Assembly: GCA_910589415.1 (NCBI GenBank)
Contig: OU342637.1
Coordinates: 32,580,162-32,644,161 of the forward strand
Source: Malachius bipustulatus
Taxonomy: Eukaryota > Arthropoda > Insecta > Coleoptera > Melyridae
Length of the DNA stretch: 64,000 bases
Direction of reading: 5' to 3'
Each line of letters opens with the position of its first letter. Within the stretch, counting starts at the first letter, position 1. The notes under the pieces were generated by a model. The model saw only the letters and a program-made list of their open reading frames with translations, searched no databases and was not told where the DNA came from. The translations under genes and the position numbers were made by a program. Positions 22,207 to 32,535 of the stretch are shown here, one piece after another.

Positions 22207-24199
22207 CTTAAACTGGCTTCCTGAAATGGATTCTTATGGGTTTTATGCTGCTGGTGTGACTACGGAATCAGAGGTGTGTATTTGTGATACCTTTTCATCA
22301 ATTGGCTTCTATCAATTTAATGACATTGAGAATATTAACCACACTATTCTAGATTTGGTTTTTTCAAATCTTTGTGATCTTACTTTGTGTAAATCGCCAC
22401 CTATGACTAAATGTGATGATCATCATCCCCCTTTTGAAATATCTGTTCTTACGTTTAGCGACTTGACTGACTCATGTGAGTATTATCGTGATTTTAAGAA
22501 TGCGAACTATGACCTTATTAATAGGACCTTGTTATCGATTAACTGGAATTTCTTATTATTGATTGATAATGTTGATCTGGCAGTGGACAGTTTTTATAGT
22601 ATATTATACGATGTAATTGATATGTTGGTAGATAAGCGTAAGGTGTTTAAATCTAGTTACCCTCAGTGGTTCGATAATGAATTAATTCAGTTAATAAATC
22701 TAAAACATAAGGCACACAATAATTATAAATCTTCATTTAGCATGGAAGATTATGCCGTATTTGCGGAGTTGCGTAGTATGTGTAAGGTGGGTACTCGGCA
22801 AAATCATAAACAGTTTGTACGCGATGTCGAAAGCTCAGTATTGAGTGACACCAAAAAATTTTGGAGGTTTGTTAACTCTAGTAGAAAAAACTCCACAAAT
22901 ATCCCCAATGTAATGCATCTAAATCAGGTTAGCGCAAATGAAGGAAAATCCATTTCAAACTTGTTTGCTGAGCATTTCGGCTCGGTTTTCGGTTCGCAGG
23001 ATTTCCCACACAACAATGACGTCATTAAAATCGCAGATAGCAGTTTTTATTGTAACAAACTTGAAATCTCTTACCAGGAACTCTATGCGGAGATAAATAG
23101 AGTGGATAAAAACGGTTCAACTGGCCCGGATCTAATTCCTCCTATATTTGTAAGATCATGCTCAGATGCGCTGATCTGGCCTCTTTATATAATTTTTAGA
23201 AAATCTCTCATCACAGGTATTTTTCCAGAATACTGGAAAAAAAATTATGTTATACCAATCTTTAAAAAGGGAAATAGGTCTCATGTAGAGAACTATAGAC
23301 CCATATGTGTTCAGTCTTGCTTCCCGAAAATTTTTGATAAAATAATAACTGTTAATATAACTCATTTACTACGCAATATGATCATCGATGAACAACATGG
23401 GTTTCTATCTGGTAAATCAACTACGACTAACCTCTTTGTATACACTAATTTTATTGCCAACTCATTGGAATCGGGTGTTGCTGTAGATGCCATATATACT
23501 GACTTTAGTAAGGCGTTCGATAGTGTCGATCATACAAGACTTCTACACAAGCTTAAGTGTTATGGAATGGGTGAGCCTCTTCTTTCCTGGCTTTCATCCT
23601 ATCTGACTAATCGAGTTCAAGCAGTTAAGGTGAAAGGTTTTATTTCTGACTCATTCAAAGTAACTTCAGGCGTTCCTCAAGGATCTCACTTGGGACCAGT
23701 ATTATTTCTAATTTTTATAAATGATATTAATTACAATATTATGCATTCCAGATTTTTATTATTGGCAGATGACTTGAAACTATTTAGGGTAGTGAACTCT
23801 ACTGAAGACTCACTAAAGCTGCAATCTGATCTTGATAGAATTTGCAATTGGTGCAAAGTTAATGGCTTAAAATTAAATATCGAAAAATGCAAGGCTATAC
23901 GTTTCAGTAGAAAAAACCCCGAAGATAAATTATTTAAATATCGAATAGACGGTAAAATTCTGGAAAATGTCAATAATATAAGAGATTTGGGAGTAGTTTT
24001 TGATTCGCGTCTTACTTTCAGTCTTCAGGTCGACTCTGTGATTTCTAGATCAAGAAAAATGCTGGGTTTTGTGAAAAGAATTACTACGGATTTCCGTAGT
24101 ACTGCAGCTATAACAAGAGTATTTTCCTCTCTGGTGAGAAGCATCTTCGATTACTGCTGTATTGTCTGGTATCCTTTCTTCATTACACCTATATATTGA
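22188..24199 (+). pseudogene. Non-LTR ORF2 part 2: endonuclease end and reverse transcriptase
   Basis: Open for about 657 residues from the ATG at 22226. It contains the end of the endonuclease (DDHHPPFEIS) and the RT motifs NGSTGPDLIPP, ENYRPICVQSCFPKIFDK, EQHGFLSGKSTTTNL, YTDFSKAFDSVDHT and GVPQGSHLGPVLFLIFINDI. The catalytic box is LADD. A second frame change near 24180 truncates the thumb/C-terminal region. The GSHLGP motif fits the Jockey/CR1 branch. Not functional as one polypeptide. Confidence 0.85.
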
Positions 24200-24590
24200 G
24201 AGAATAGAGATGGTTCAAAGATCCTTCATAAAATATCTCTGTTTCAAATCTGGGCTGCGCTTCTCACATGATTTGTATGACATGTATTTATCATACTTCA
24301 ACCTTGTGAGGATCAGAAAACGGCATATTTTTTTCTGCGTTTGTTTCTTTCATAAGGTAATGAGTGGAAAATCGAACTGTGAGATGTTACTTAACTTGTT
24401 TTCACTACGAGTTCCTGCACATACGGTAAGGCGTCCTAACTTGGCGCATGTAGGGTTTCATAGAACTCTTTATGGACAAAACTGTCCAGTGGATAGATGT
24501 GCTATTTATTACAATTCAATTGAAACTGAATTGGACCTGTCTGACCCGGTGGCTAGATTTAAAAGGATAGTTAAGAACATTTTGTTTTAG
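24200..24590 (+). pseudogene. Non-LTR ORF2 part 3: C-terminal region
   Basis: The continuation of ORF2 in a new frame, from about ERIEMVQRSFIKYL to VARFKRIVKNILF, ending at a natural-looking TAG 80 bp before the (ATT)n tail. The order and spacing match the C-terminus of Jockey/CR1 ORF2 proteins. Confidence 0.75.
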
Positions 24591-24637
24591 ATATCTATTG
24601 TTTATAAATTGTGTAAATTGCTTCTGGCGTTAATAAA

Positions 24638-24673
<36 letters not shown>

Positions 24674-25300
24674 CACAACCAAAATCAAATCTACAAGTGT
24701 TAAAGATCAGTGCACTTGGCCCCACGCGACCAAGTTGCAACTTAATTTGTGAAATTAAAATAAAATCACCTAACTCCAGACAACACCCCATTTGGCAACC
24801 CTGATATCTGAAAGTGAAACTGAATCCCATCGGGACAGCTGCAACCAACAACAACAATAGTAAAAGTGGAAGGTCTAATAGTTTAGAAAACGAAAGCGAA
24901 GCAGGTACTCGCCACTACAGTGAATAGGGCCCATAAAATGAGCCTAACAAAAGGAATCTCTTGGCCTGGAGTAAAATGTAAACAAACATAATATTTGAGA
25001 AGCGTTACGTAATTCCATACCAACCTAAAATTAAATTAAATAAATCAAATAAAAGTTTGAAATAAATAAAAAATATGTATTGTAAATAATTCTAAAAATA
25101 GTAAATAATTGAAAAGGTGTAATTAAATTCAAATAAGAGCAGTAATATAGGTGTTATATGAATTTGTTTGTTTTATTTCTCTGTTTAATTAATCTCTGCA
25201 ACCCCATCTTACGAACTGAGGGTAAACTACGAAGAACGACGAGACAACGAAGGGTTCCAAATTTCTAGAGATCACATGGCCAGGGGGGTGGGCGGTTACA

Positions 25301-25457
25301 ATATATTATAAGATAGAAGATAAGCGCTAATCTAATTTGCTATCATATTGCCAGACCTATCATAAATAAAGGCGCAATAATTTTTTTTAGTAGTGTGGGG
25401 ACCTGTATGAATGATTAGTTCAAATTGAATTCTTTGGACAAGTTTGAAAAGCTTTTA
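25301..25457. other. Short spacer before the LRAT gene
   Basis: 157 bp between the Gypsy A 3' LTR and the LRAT start codon. A possible TATA-like ataaataaaggcgc is near 25360. Gypsy A may therefore have inserted very close to the promoter. Confidence 0.35.
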
Positions 25458-26052
25458 ATGATGTTTTCTCGAGTATTTGGAAATAATCCTCTTTATTTGC
25501 TAAAAATAATGGATACCGTTCAGAAAGAACTAAAAAAATATGCAAATTGTAATGATGAAAAGATTACTGTTCGAGATTTGAAGTAAGTGGAGTGTTATTT
25601 TTTTTATAGAAATAACTTATTTGAAATAACTATTCACTTGCAGAAAGGGTGATCATATTTACGTACCAGGAAATAATAGCAATGGCGTTAAGTTAGCCGC
25701 AGGATCAGCGTTATATATTACCATCATGGAATATACCTATATTGGAGATGATAAAGTAGCTGATTTTGGTGCCGTGAATAAAACTAAACCTGTTATTCGT
25801 CCATTAAAAGATTTTTTGGGAGCAAATGGTGCATGCCACTTATATCGGAGAGTGTATAAAGAATGCGTATCTCCAGATGAAACAGTTAAGCATGCCAAAG
25901 AACTTGCATCAGAATCTGCTAAGTGGAAACAATATGATTTGTTAGAAAATAATTGTGAGCACTTTGCTACCTTATTAAAGGTAAAGATACGTTGGTCTGG
26001 GCAAGCAGTTATTGGGGATGTTTTTTTGGAAACATTAATGTTTCAGTTTTGA
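25458..26052 (+). CDS. LRAT/H-rev107-like cysteine acyltransferase-type gene, two exons
   Basis: Exon 1 is 25458-25582 and exon 2 is 25644-26052, with a 61-bp GTAAGT...CAG intron in phase 2; about 177 residues. Exon 1 starts with ATGATG and ends TVRDL; exon 2 opens KKGDHIYVPG, the start of an LRAT/NlpC-P60 domain, and carries ENNCEHFATLLKV, the catalytic-Cys box. Family members use His-His-Cys chemistry for acyl transfer or phospholipid hydrolysis at membranes. Here the segment that should hold the first His reads ITIMEYT because small insertions on each side put HHGIY out of frame at 25719-25736, while the ORF stays open. The usual C-terminal transmembrane helix is absent. It is probably a degraded or non-catalytic paralogue. 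Confidence 0.7.
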
Positions 26053-26131
26053 ATAAATTTAATTTACAGTTCATCAATTTTTTTTTTTAATATTAATATT
26101 AATAAAATAATATAATATCTGGATAGATATC

Positions 26132-26774
26132 TATAGAGGGTGGTCCCGAAATAGCGGACACGGTAAACAGGGTGTTGTAGAGGATATTCAAAAATGCTAA
26201 ATTTAAAACAAAAATTGTTTCCTCGACTTCGTTACCGAGAAAAGTTTCCTTTTTCAAGAATTCAAATCAACATGGCAATCAATTTAAGACAGATTCCACT
26301 GGCCACACATATTTCACACAACTATAATAGTGTTTGTTCCTTATTATTTTTATTTTTCATTAGCGGTTTTCGAATTACAGGCGTTCAAATTCTTCCTATT
26401 CCTTGAGTTCAATAAAACTTGTCAATCGTACTTCAAATTGGTAGATAACAATGAATCTATAACAGATTTTGAATATAATATTATCAGGTATGTATCCAAT
26501 CTACGATAATGATTTGAAACTTTGTTGGACTTGTCATTTCATATGTTTCCATGGTAACAACTTTCTGAATATTATACATATACCTACACACTATTTTTCT
26601 GCCTGAATAAATAGTATACATAGAGTGCAGTGTTGTAACTCTTCTTTCCACAAAATTGATCATATCTTCTTAAGGGAGCCAATCTCGAGAAAAAAGTAAA
26701 TAAATTTAGAATCCTCAATCCACAATGATGCCGTTGTGCTATCTATGTCCGCCATTTCGTGATCACTCTGTATA
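26132..26774. mobile_element. MITE-like element with imperfect inverted ends
   Basis: The left end (tatagagggtggtcccgaaa then tagcggacac) is inverted at the right end (tgtccgccatttcgtgatc then actctgtata). About 30 bp of imperfect termini bracket a 640-bp noncoding interior. A 70-codon open frame inside has no recognisable motif. Confidence 0.5.
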
Positions 26775-27183
26775 AATATCTTATTTATCTGGTTACCTAC
26801 TATAATCATTGAAATTACAAGTCATTGTAACCACCGTACACCAGATAAAATTTTAACATTGGTTCCAAGTGTCCTAACTTTCGTATAGTATGCGTATAGA
26901 TGAGTCGTATACATGAGTCCATAATAAGGACGAAACAGTACCGCCCACGCCTTCAGTTTCACTTCATATGCTGTGCGAAAGTTTTCTAATTGGAACTGAT
27001 ATGAACCTATTATAGTAGCAAGCGGAATTAAAACCCAAACCAATTAATACCAAGAAATCTCAAACTGTCCAGGTGTAATCCCAAAAGAAGCATTTCACTT
27101 TTTGCTATGGAATCAAGGTCGCTACCTTAATCTCGAGCGCATATTCCGGTAAAACCATCAGAAGAAGACATCAAGTTTCATAT

Positions 27184-27213
27184 TAGTGTATTTTTTAATA
27201 AAAAAATACACTA
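27184..27213. repeat. Small perfect-stem palindrome
   Basis: tagtgtatttttt is inverted as aaaaaatacacta around a short loop, just 4 bp before the large palindrome. Confidence 0.6.
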
Positions 27214-27217
27214 TTGA

Positions 27218-27316
27218 GGACATCACTTTTCGAAAATCACCCAAACTCATCAAATGTCCACCGATCATGACCCCCAGATCACGAAAAAGTGATTTTCCAA
27301 AATTCACCTGCCCACG

Positions 27317-27376
<60 letters not shown>

Positions 27377-27473
27377 TGGGCAGGTGAATTTTGGAAAATC
27401 ACTTTTTCGTGATCTGGGGGTCATGATCGGTGGACATTTGATGAGTTTGGGTGATTTTCGAAAAGTGATGTCC
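27218..27473. mobile_element. 256-bp palindrome with perfect 99-bp arms and an (AT)n centre
   Basis: The left arm 27218-27316 (ggacatcacttttcg ... ctgcccacg) and the right arm 27375-27473 are exact reverse complements over 99 bases by eye. The centre is a 58-bp nearly pure AT dinucleotide run. Open frames of 88-96 codons on both strands are an artefact of the symmetry. Likely a foldback/MITE-type element or a recent inverted duplication. Confidence 0.9.
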
Positions 27474-27970
27474 TAAAAGTTATAATTCTCTCCTAATCCG
27501 TTATAAAAGGTAGTGTTTGTGGGTAGGCACATAATATAATAATTCAATTGGGGGTAGGGTAGGAATGCCTAATTGGCGTCGCCACATTTTTATGATTTAA
27601 TTGTATAGGTAAGCAATTTTGAAACAATAACCACTCCTAAATCAGTCCTTCAGACGGTGTAATTAGACACTACCACACAAAACAGGAGTTGGTTGCTTAT
27701 CTTTTGAATGACAACTGTTGACAGTACTTATTCCATTCATTAATCTCGAATTGTTCGCGCCTCTGATGTGTCACTTTGTAAGTCCTGATTAGAACATAAT
27801 TACGGTCTGTGGCCGGTTCTCCTTGTTTTAATATTTTGTATTGATGTTTTATTGATTTATTAATGAAGTGTACCTACAGCTTATATGCATCAAGGGGAAA
27901 AATCTCACATTTCGTAAGGAAATAAGTCATTGTATTGCTTTCATTCTTTATTGATTTTCATTCCTTTTTA
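27474..27970. other. Intergenic
   Basis: No gene or clear repeat seen. Confidence 0.4.
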
Positions 27971-27977
27971 GAGTTAC

Positions 27978-28012
27978 CTGAAGAAGGGTCTTAAAGGACC
28001 AGAAAGCTTGTA
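27978..28012 (+). ncRNA. Hammerhead-like motif, probable Penelope-like relic
   Basis: cCTGAAGA, then a stem GGGTC / GGACC around ttaaa, then GAAAGC. This resembles minimal hammerhead ribozymes of Penelope-like elements (CUGANGA, short stem II, GAAAC). The bases between the stem and GAAA (ca) and the following GC deviate from the consensus, so it is at best a degenerate copy. Confidence 0.3.
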
Positions 28013-28129
28013 AATTAGAAATATAGAGTATAACTAACCCTAAGTGTTTGACTGCAAACCCAATATTACTATTCTGTTACTTAATCATTCAGTCGAGACT
28101 ACTAATACTTCTTATTTATATATATATAT

Positions 28130-29700
28130 ATATATTTCTCCAAAATCGCGAAATTTCGATTTTAAAAACGCTCCTGTGGCTTTATCTTTCAAGATTAGTG
28201 AACGAAATTTTGGGTCCTTGTAAAACGTTGGAATGACGTTGAATTTTCGTTGAAAAACTTTCCAAAAGTCCCATCACTTCTACAGGGTGTCCCTTCAAAA
28301 TTCCATGAACCCGGTTTTTGTCATCTCATTTCAGGTCGCAGTTTTGAATCTAGGGAACTGAAATTTTTGTGGGAGTAATATATCTATAAAAACTGGTCTG
28401 GTATTGTACTTGAGCAAAATCGGTCGAGCGGTTTCAAAATGGCGGTCATTTTAATTTTTGAAAAATTTGCTAATATTTGAACCCCTGTATGAGCAAGATG
28501 GAAAAAAAAACTTTGGAACCAAATCGACAGGGTTTGAAGATAATTATTTCAAATTTAATTTAATGTAACAAAATTTATATTACTTTTATTATTAAGCCAG
28601 TGGCGTGGATAGGAAAGTGGTAAAAATGGCTAAATTTCCCTAACAATTTATGAGCACATTTTTGAAGCAATTGAACTGAAATTTTTACAGTAGATAACTA
28701 TACTAATAGCCTTTAACATTTAAAAATTTCAAGAAGTGAGTAAGAAAAATGGCCGAGATATTCGAATTTTTTTTACATGATGTTTATTTCTCTAAAATTT
28801 TAAGAACGCTCCAGTAGCTTAATTTTTCAAGATTAATGAACGAAATTTTTTACTTTTGTGAAACTTAGGGATGACGTTTGATTTTCACAAAAAAACATTT
28901 ACCTAAAATTGTGCTACTTTTACAACGTGTCTCTCCAAATTTCAAAAAAAAAACGGGTAAGAGGCACGGTTTCTGATCGCTGTTTTTAATCTAGGGGGCT
29001 GAAATTTTTTTGGCAGTAAGATAACTGCAAGTAGTCGTATGGTACTGCATTTGAGTTAAATCAGAAGAGCCGTTCCAAAATGGCGGCCTTTTCAATTTTA
29101 GGAAAAATTGATAGATTTTAAACCCCTAAATAAGCCAGTTAGAAACAAAAACTTTTAAACGAAATTAACATTACTGGAAGAAAATTATTTGAAATTTGAG
29201 TTATAAAATATTGAGTTAAAATATTGCAATAAAATTTGCAATATTTTTATTATTAAGCCAGTGGCGTGGGTAGGAAAAGGGAAAAAAGGCTAAATTTCTA
29301 TAACCGTTTATGAACATACCTATTTTTTGAGGATATGAACTGAAATTTTGACTGAACTAATAACCCTTAACTATGAAAAATTTCAAGAAGCAAATAAAAA
29401 AATGGCGGAGATATTAGAATACTTTTACATATTATGTTTATTCCTCTAAAATTTAAAATTTTCGGTTTTCAAAGCTCCCCTTTCACTTTTTCCGTTCTAT
29501 AAAAGGTAGTCTAAAAAATAGTATTTTTTAAGTAAAGTTAGCCAGTGGCGGGCATAGGAAATGGGCCAAAATTGTTCAATTTTGCCAATGTTTTTTTTTT
29601 GTTTTGTTATATTTAAAAATTCATTCTAAGGCACGGTTTAAAACGAAATGAAATGCAATGTCAGTGAATATCACCTGACTATGTAAAATTTCAGAAAGCC
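28130..29700. repeat. Degenerate tandem repeats, unit about 655 bp
   Basis: Recurrent blocks start at about 28134 (ttctccaaaatcgcg), 28788 (ttctctaaaatttt) and 29449 (ttcctctaaaattt). Each of the first two units contains aacgctcc, then caagattaatgaacgaaat-type sequence, a variant of aaaatggcggcc and the phrase attaagccagtggcgtgg (28591 and 29251; a variant at 29541). Divergence between units is high. Satellite-like, noncoding. Confidence 0.7.
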
Positions 29701-30412
29701 AATTTAGAAAGCGGTGAAAATATTCAGAATTGAATCGCATAAAAATACACTATTTCTGCGATTGATGCGCAAGAAGGTTTTTTACTATTTTTTTACTTTT
29801 TTTAATTTTAATTTTTACTTATGATAGCTTTTGACCTTTTTCAAATTAATTTATGAAAATTCGGAGTATTATTATGAATTTCTAAAATAAGTACAAGATC
29901 CTTTTTACTCTGACATTTTCAATAAAATTTAGTACAGTACCGTTTTGAGGGCTGGTGAATCCCGTGGCGTGCCCAGTTTTTTTCTAAAAAAATCGCTAAT
30001 ATGAATTTTTGAGATTTTACAAGTAAACACTGATCTAGTAGGCCCTGGATTTTGTAGGAATGAGACGCTTTTTGCTCCCAAAATATAGTTTATCAAGCTC
30101 TATGATTTAAAAGATTTTTTTTTAAATCGCACCATAAATTAAGATTCTACAGGGTGTTTCAAGAACAAATGGGTCACACTGTATGTATTTTATTGGAGGA
30201 GAACATTGCAAAAGAGAGAATTAAAAACATAGAAGGAATTTCAAAAAAAAAATCTTATATGATTCCCAGAGCGTGGAATTTATGTATATTTCATTGCATC
30301 TCCCATGACGTCGTGTTATTCATAACGAAACCCAGGAAACGACAGCGGGAACGAATATCGAGCAACAACTTTGACCCGGTTATTATCGGTGTCTGTTTTC
30401 AAGGGAAATTTA
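29701..30412. other. Intergenic AT-rich DNA up to Gypsy B
   Basis: Contains a tacagggtgtttc phrase near 30150 of the kind found at MITE ends. A 101-codon open frame starting at 30154 crosses into the Gypsy B LTR and is not believed. No gene. Confidence 0.4.
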
Positions 30413-32024
30413 TGCAACCCTTCCTTCGCTCGATCACAAAAAAAATTTTTTTTAATTAATCAGGCCAAAAAAGAAAACTAAAAAAAATGAGCGAAAGGAA
30501 GGTGTCTCTCCCTCTGATCCCATCCAGGTACCTTCAAATTTGTTTGTACCCAAAGTAGGACAGAGGGTGTAAAAATTAAAAAAAAATGATGATGATGAAA
30601 CTACAAATTCGTCCACATGATCGTCTAAATAAATAAAAAATATATAAGATTCAAAATTTACATAACTGACCTGCCCTACGTTGTGTCTTTTTTTATTATT
30701 CAGGCCATACAGATACTAAAAATAAAACTCACATAAAAAATTTAACAATTTATTGGACTTCTCCAATTAACAACATAAAACTTCCCAGCTAACGGTATAT
30801 TGTATTGTGAGACAAAAGAAAATTTATCTTGGATTTCTCCCTTATCATCTACATACTAGCAACATTTCTTAAAAATAGAACAATAGTAAACTAAAAAAAA
30901 TTGTTGATCTCGTTGATCAACCAATTACCTTCATTAGGTACTTGACAAAAAAATTCACATTCTTAACACTAACTAAATTTGGCCAATTAATTCTCCCTGA
31001 TAATTAATTTAGATTAAGATTAAATACTAAATTGAACATTTTTACTCACTAGCTAAAACTAACAACATTGGGGAAGTATTTCCCAATTATTAAAATAATA
31101 AAAATTCCCATCTTGATAAAATCAATAACGCAATCTGATGAAGTTACTTCCTCTCTTTTTAGAGAGAAAATTCAATGTAAAATAAATGAAACAAAAGAAT
31201 TTACAAGGTACCTTGGAGTTCCACACATTTCTTGATGAAACGTGACTGCAACAGAAAGATCCAAAAGAAATGAGATAGACTGTGATGCCTACTCCCTCTC
31301 CAGTTGGCTAGGTCCGGCTTTGTCTGTAGAACGCCATTACTTCCAAAAAGAATTATGCTCTTCTACCCAGTGCTTGAAAATGGGATATTTCTCAACGGAG
31401 ACCACCATCAGCACATTTTGGAAATAAAATAAACGACTAAACGATAGATCTTATTATAGATCCACCCCGAAGGAGGGACCCTGCAACGAGAACAAATTAT
31501 AAACCCCTAAAATTTAACTAATCGCCATTTTATTTTACCAAAAGAACTCCTTCGTCCTTTCAGGTTACTTGAATCTACATCTCCACACTCACATAGATGA
31601 AATTGATTTCTCCTGATTTAGGAAATAACAAGAACATTAGTTTTTACTAAAATAGAACCAAACAAACTCCATACCTGAATTTTCCAGCAAGAACAATACA
31701 ACACTATAAACAACAAATTGCTCCACTCACATCTTCACATCATGATGGTTTTCGACAGAGAGAGCGACCGCCCGACGATCTTCCCTGTTCTCGGCCCCTT
31801 TGTTAATCGATAACCCCGCGCAAGACCAGCCGTCTACTACCTCGGTCGGTCACTTCACCGAGTGGCAGTTGACAAGACTCTGACTGACAGACTCATAACT
31901 CGATCCCGTTACTATACCTCAAACTATAGAACTTGCGGAGGGCACCAAACCAAAGAAACGCCATCTTGGAAGTCCTTCCATGCGTAAATTCATTCGGGAT
32001 AACTACGGAAAAGCGCACGCTACA
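30413..32024 (-). repeat. Gypsy B 3' LTR (1612 bp)
   Basis: Runs from tgcaacccttccttcg to aagcgcacgctaca on the plus strand. Same length as the other LTR; differences noted are an A/T change in the homopolymer near 30440 and an a/g change in cttgg(a/g)agtcc. An open frame of 61 codons is conserved in both copies simply because the LTRs are near-identical. Confidence 0.93.
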
Positions 32025-32038
32025 CCACTCCTCCAACC
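32025..32038 (-). promoter_or_regulatory. Gypsy B polypurine tract
   Basis: On the minus strand GGTTGGAGGAGTGG abuts the 3' LTR, the expected primer for plus-strand DNA synthesis. Confidence 0.7.
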
Positions 32039-32140
32039 AAAATAAAAAAATGGGATAACATACCATTTTTTTGCTCATCAAGAACACAAGAAAATATCCT
32101 CTAGACTCTCCATTGACTTCTATGTACATATATACAACGC

Positions 32141-32535
32141 TCTTCCTAAAGAACAAAATGGTCTCACTGACCGTACCAAGAGACTAATTATAAATGTTCT
32201 TCCTAAAGAAACAAAATGGTCTCACTGACCGTACTAATAGACTAATCATAAATGTTCTTCCTAAAGAGACAAAATGGTCTCACTGACCGTACTAATAGAC
32301 TAATCATAAATGTTCTTCCTAAAGAACAAAATGGTCTCACTGACCGTACCAACAGACTAATCATAAATGTTCTTCCTAAAGAACAAAATGGTCTCACTGA
32401 CCGTACCAACAGACTAATTATAAATGTTCTTCCTAAAGAAACAAAATGGTCTCACTGACCGTACCAACAGACTAATTATAAATGTTCTTCCTAAAGAAAC
32501 AAAATGGTCTCACTGACCGTACCAACAGACTAATC
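32141..32535. repeat. Seven tandem copies of a 57-58-bp unit in Gypsy B
   Basis: Units begin tcttcctaaaga(aa)acaaaatgg at 32141, 32198, 32256, 32314, 32371, 32428 and 32486. Each continues through ctcactgaccgtac to gactaatta/cataaatgt. They vary by a one-base A insertion and a few substitutions. Located between pol and the 3' LTR; the periodic 68-codon open frame across it is a by-product. Confidence 0.93.

Larger units (their letters stand above)
21370..24671 (+). mobile_element. 5'-truncated, frameshifted non-LTR retrotransposon in the Gypsy A 3' LTR
   Basis: About 3.3 kb with the tail of ORF1, a broken ORF2, a short 3' UTR and a terminal (ATT)n run of roughly ten units. Flanked by ATCAC. 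The 5' junction carries an inverted duplication of the element's own sequence (see findings). The (ATT)n tail replaces poly(A), a trait of some I/CR1-like groups, while the RT motifs resemble Jockey/CR1-group elements. Confidence 0.85.
21313..25300 (+). repeat. Gypsy A 3' LTR, split by a non-LTR insertion
   Basis: The LTR lies in two blocks, 21313-21369 (57 bp) and 24677-25300 (624 bp), together exactly as long as the 5' LTR. Between them sits a non-LTR retrotransposon flanked by ATCAC on both sides (21365-21369 and 24672-24676), a 5-bp target duplication. The order of events is therefore clear: Gypsy A inserted first, then the non-LTR element into its 3' LTR. Confidence 0.9.

Noticed and set aside
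12928..25310. Target-site duplication for Gypsy A
   Set aside because: Left flank ccctgtat and right flank atatatta share only TAT-type matches that are not distinguishable from chance; boundary left uncertain.
27158..27476. Two 88-96-codon ORFs with Tyr-Ile repeats
   Set aside because: They translate the (AT)n centre of a perfect palindrome; the two proteins mirror each other because of the symmetry.
31242..31427. 61-codon ORF present twice (also at 39635-39820)
   Set aside because: It lies in both LTRs of Gypsy B and is duplicated only because the LTRs are copies of each other; no motif.
32141..32535. Regular short repeats resembling a CRISPR array
   Set aside because: Units are contiguous 57-58-bp tandem copies without variable spacers, inside a eukaryotic LTR retrotransposon.
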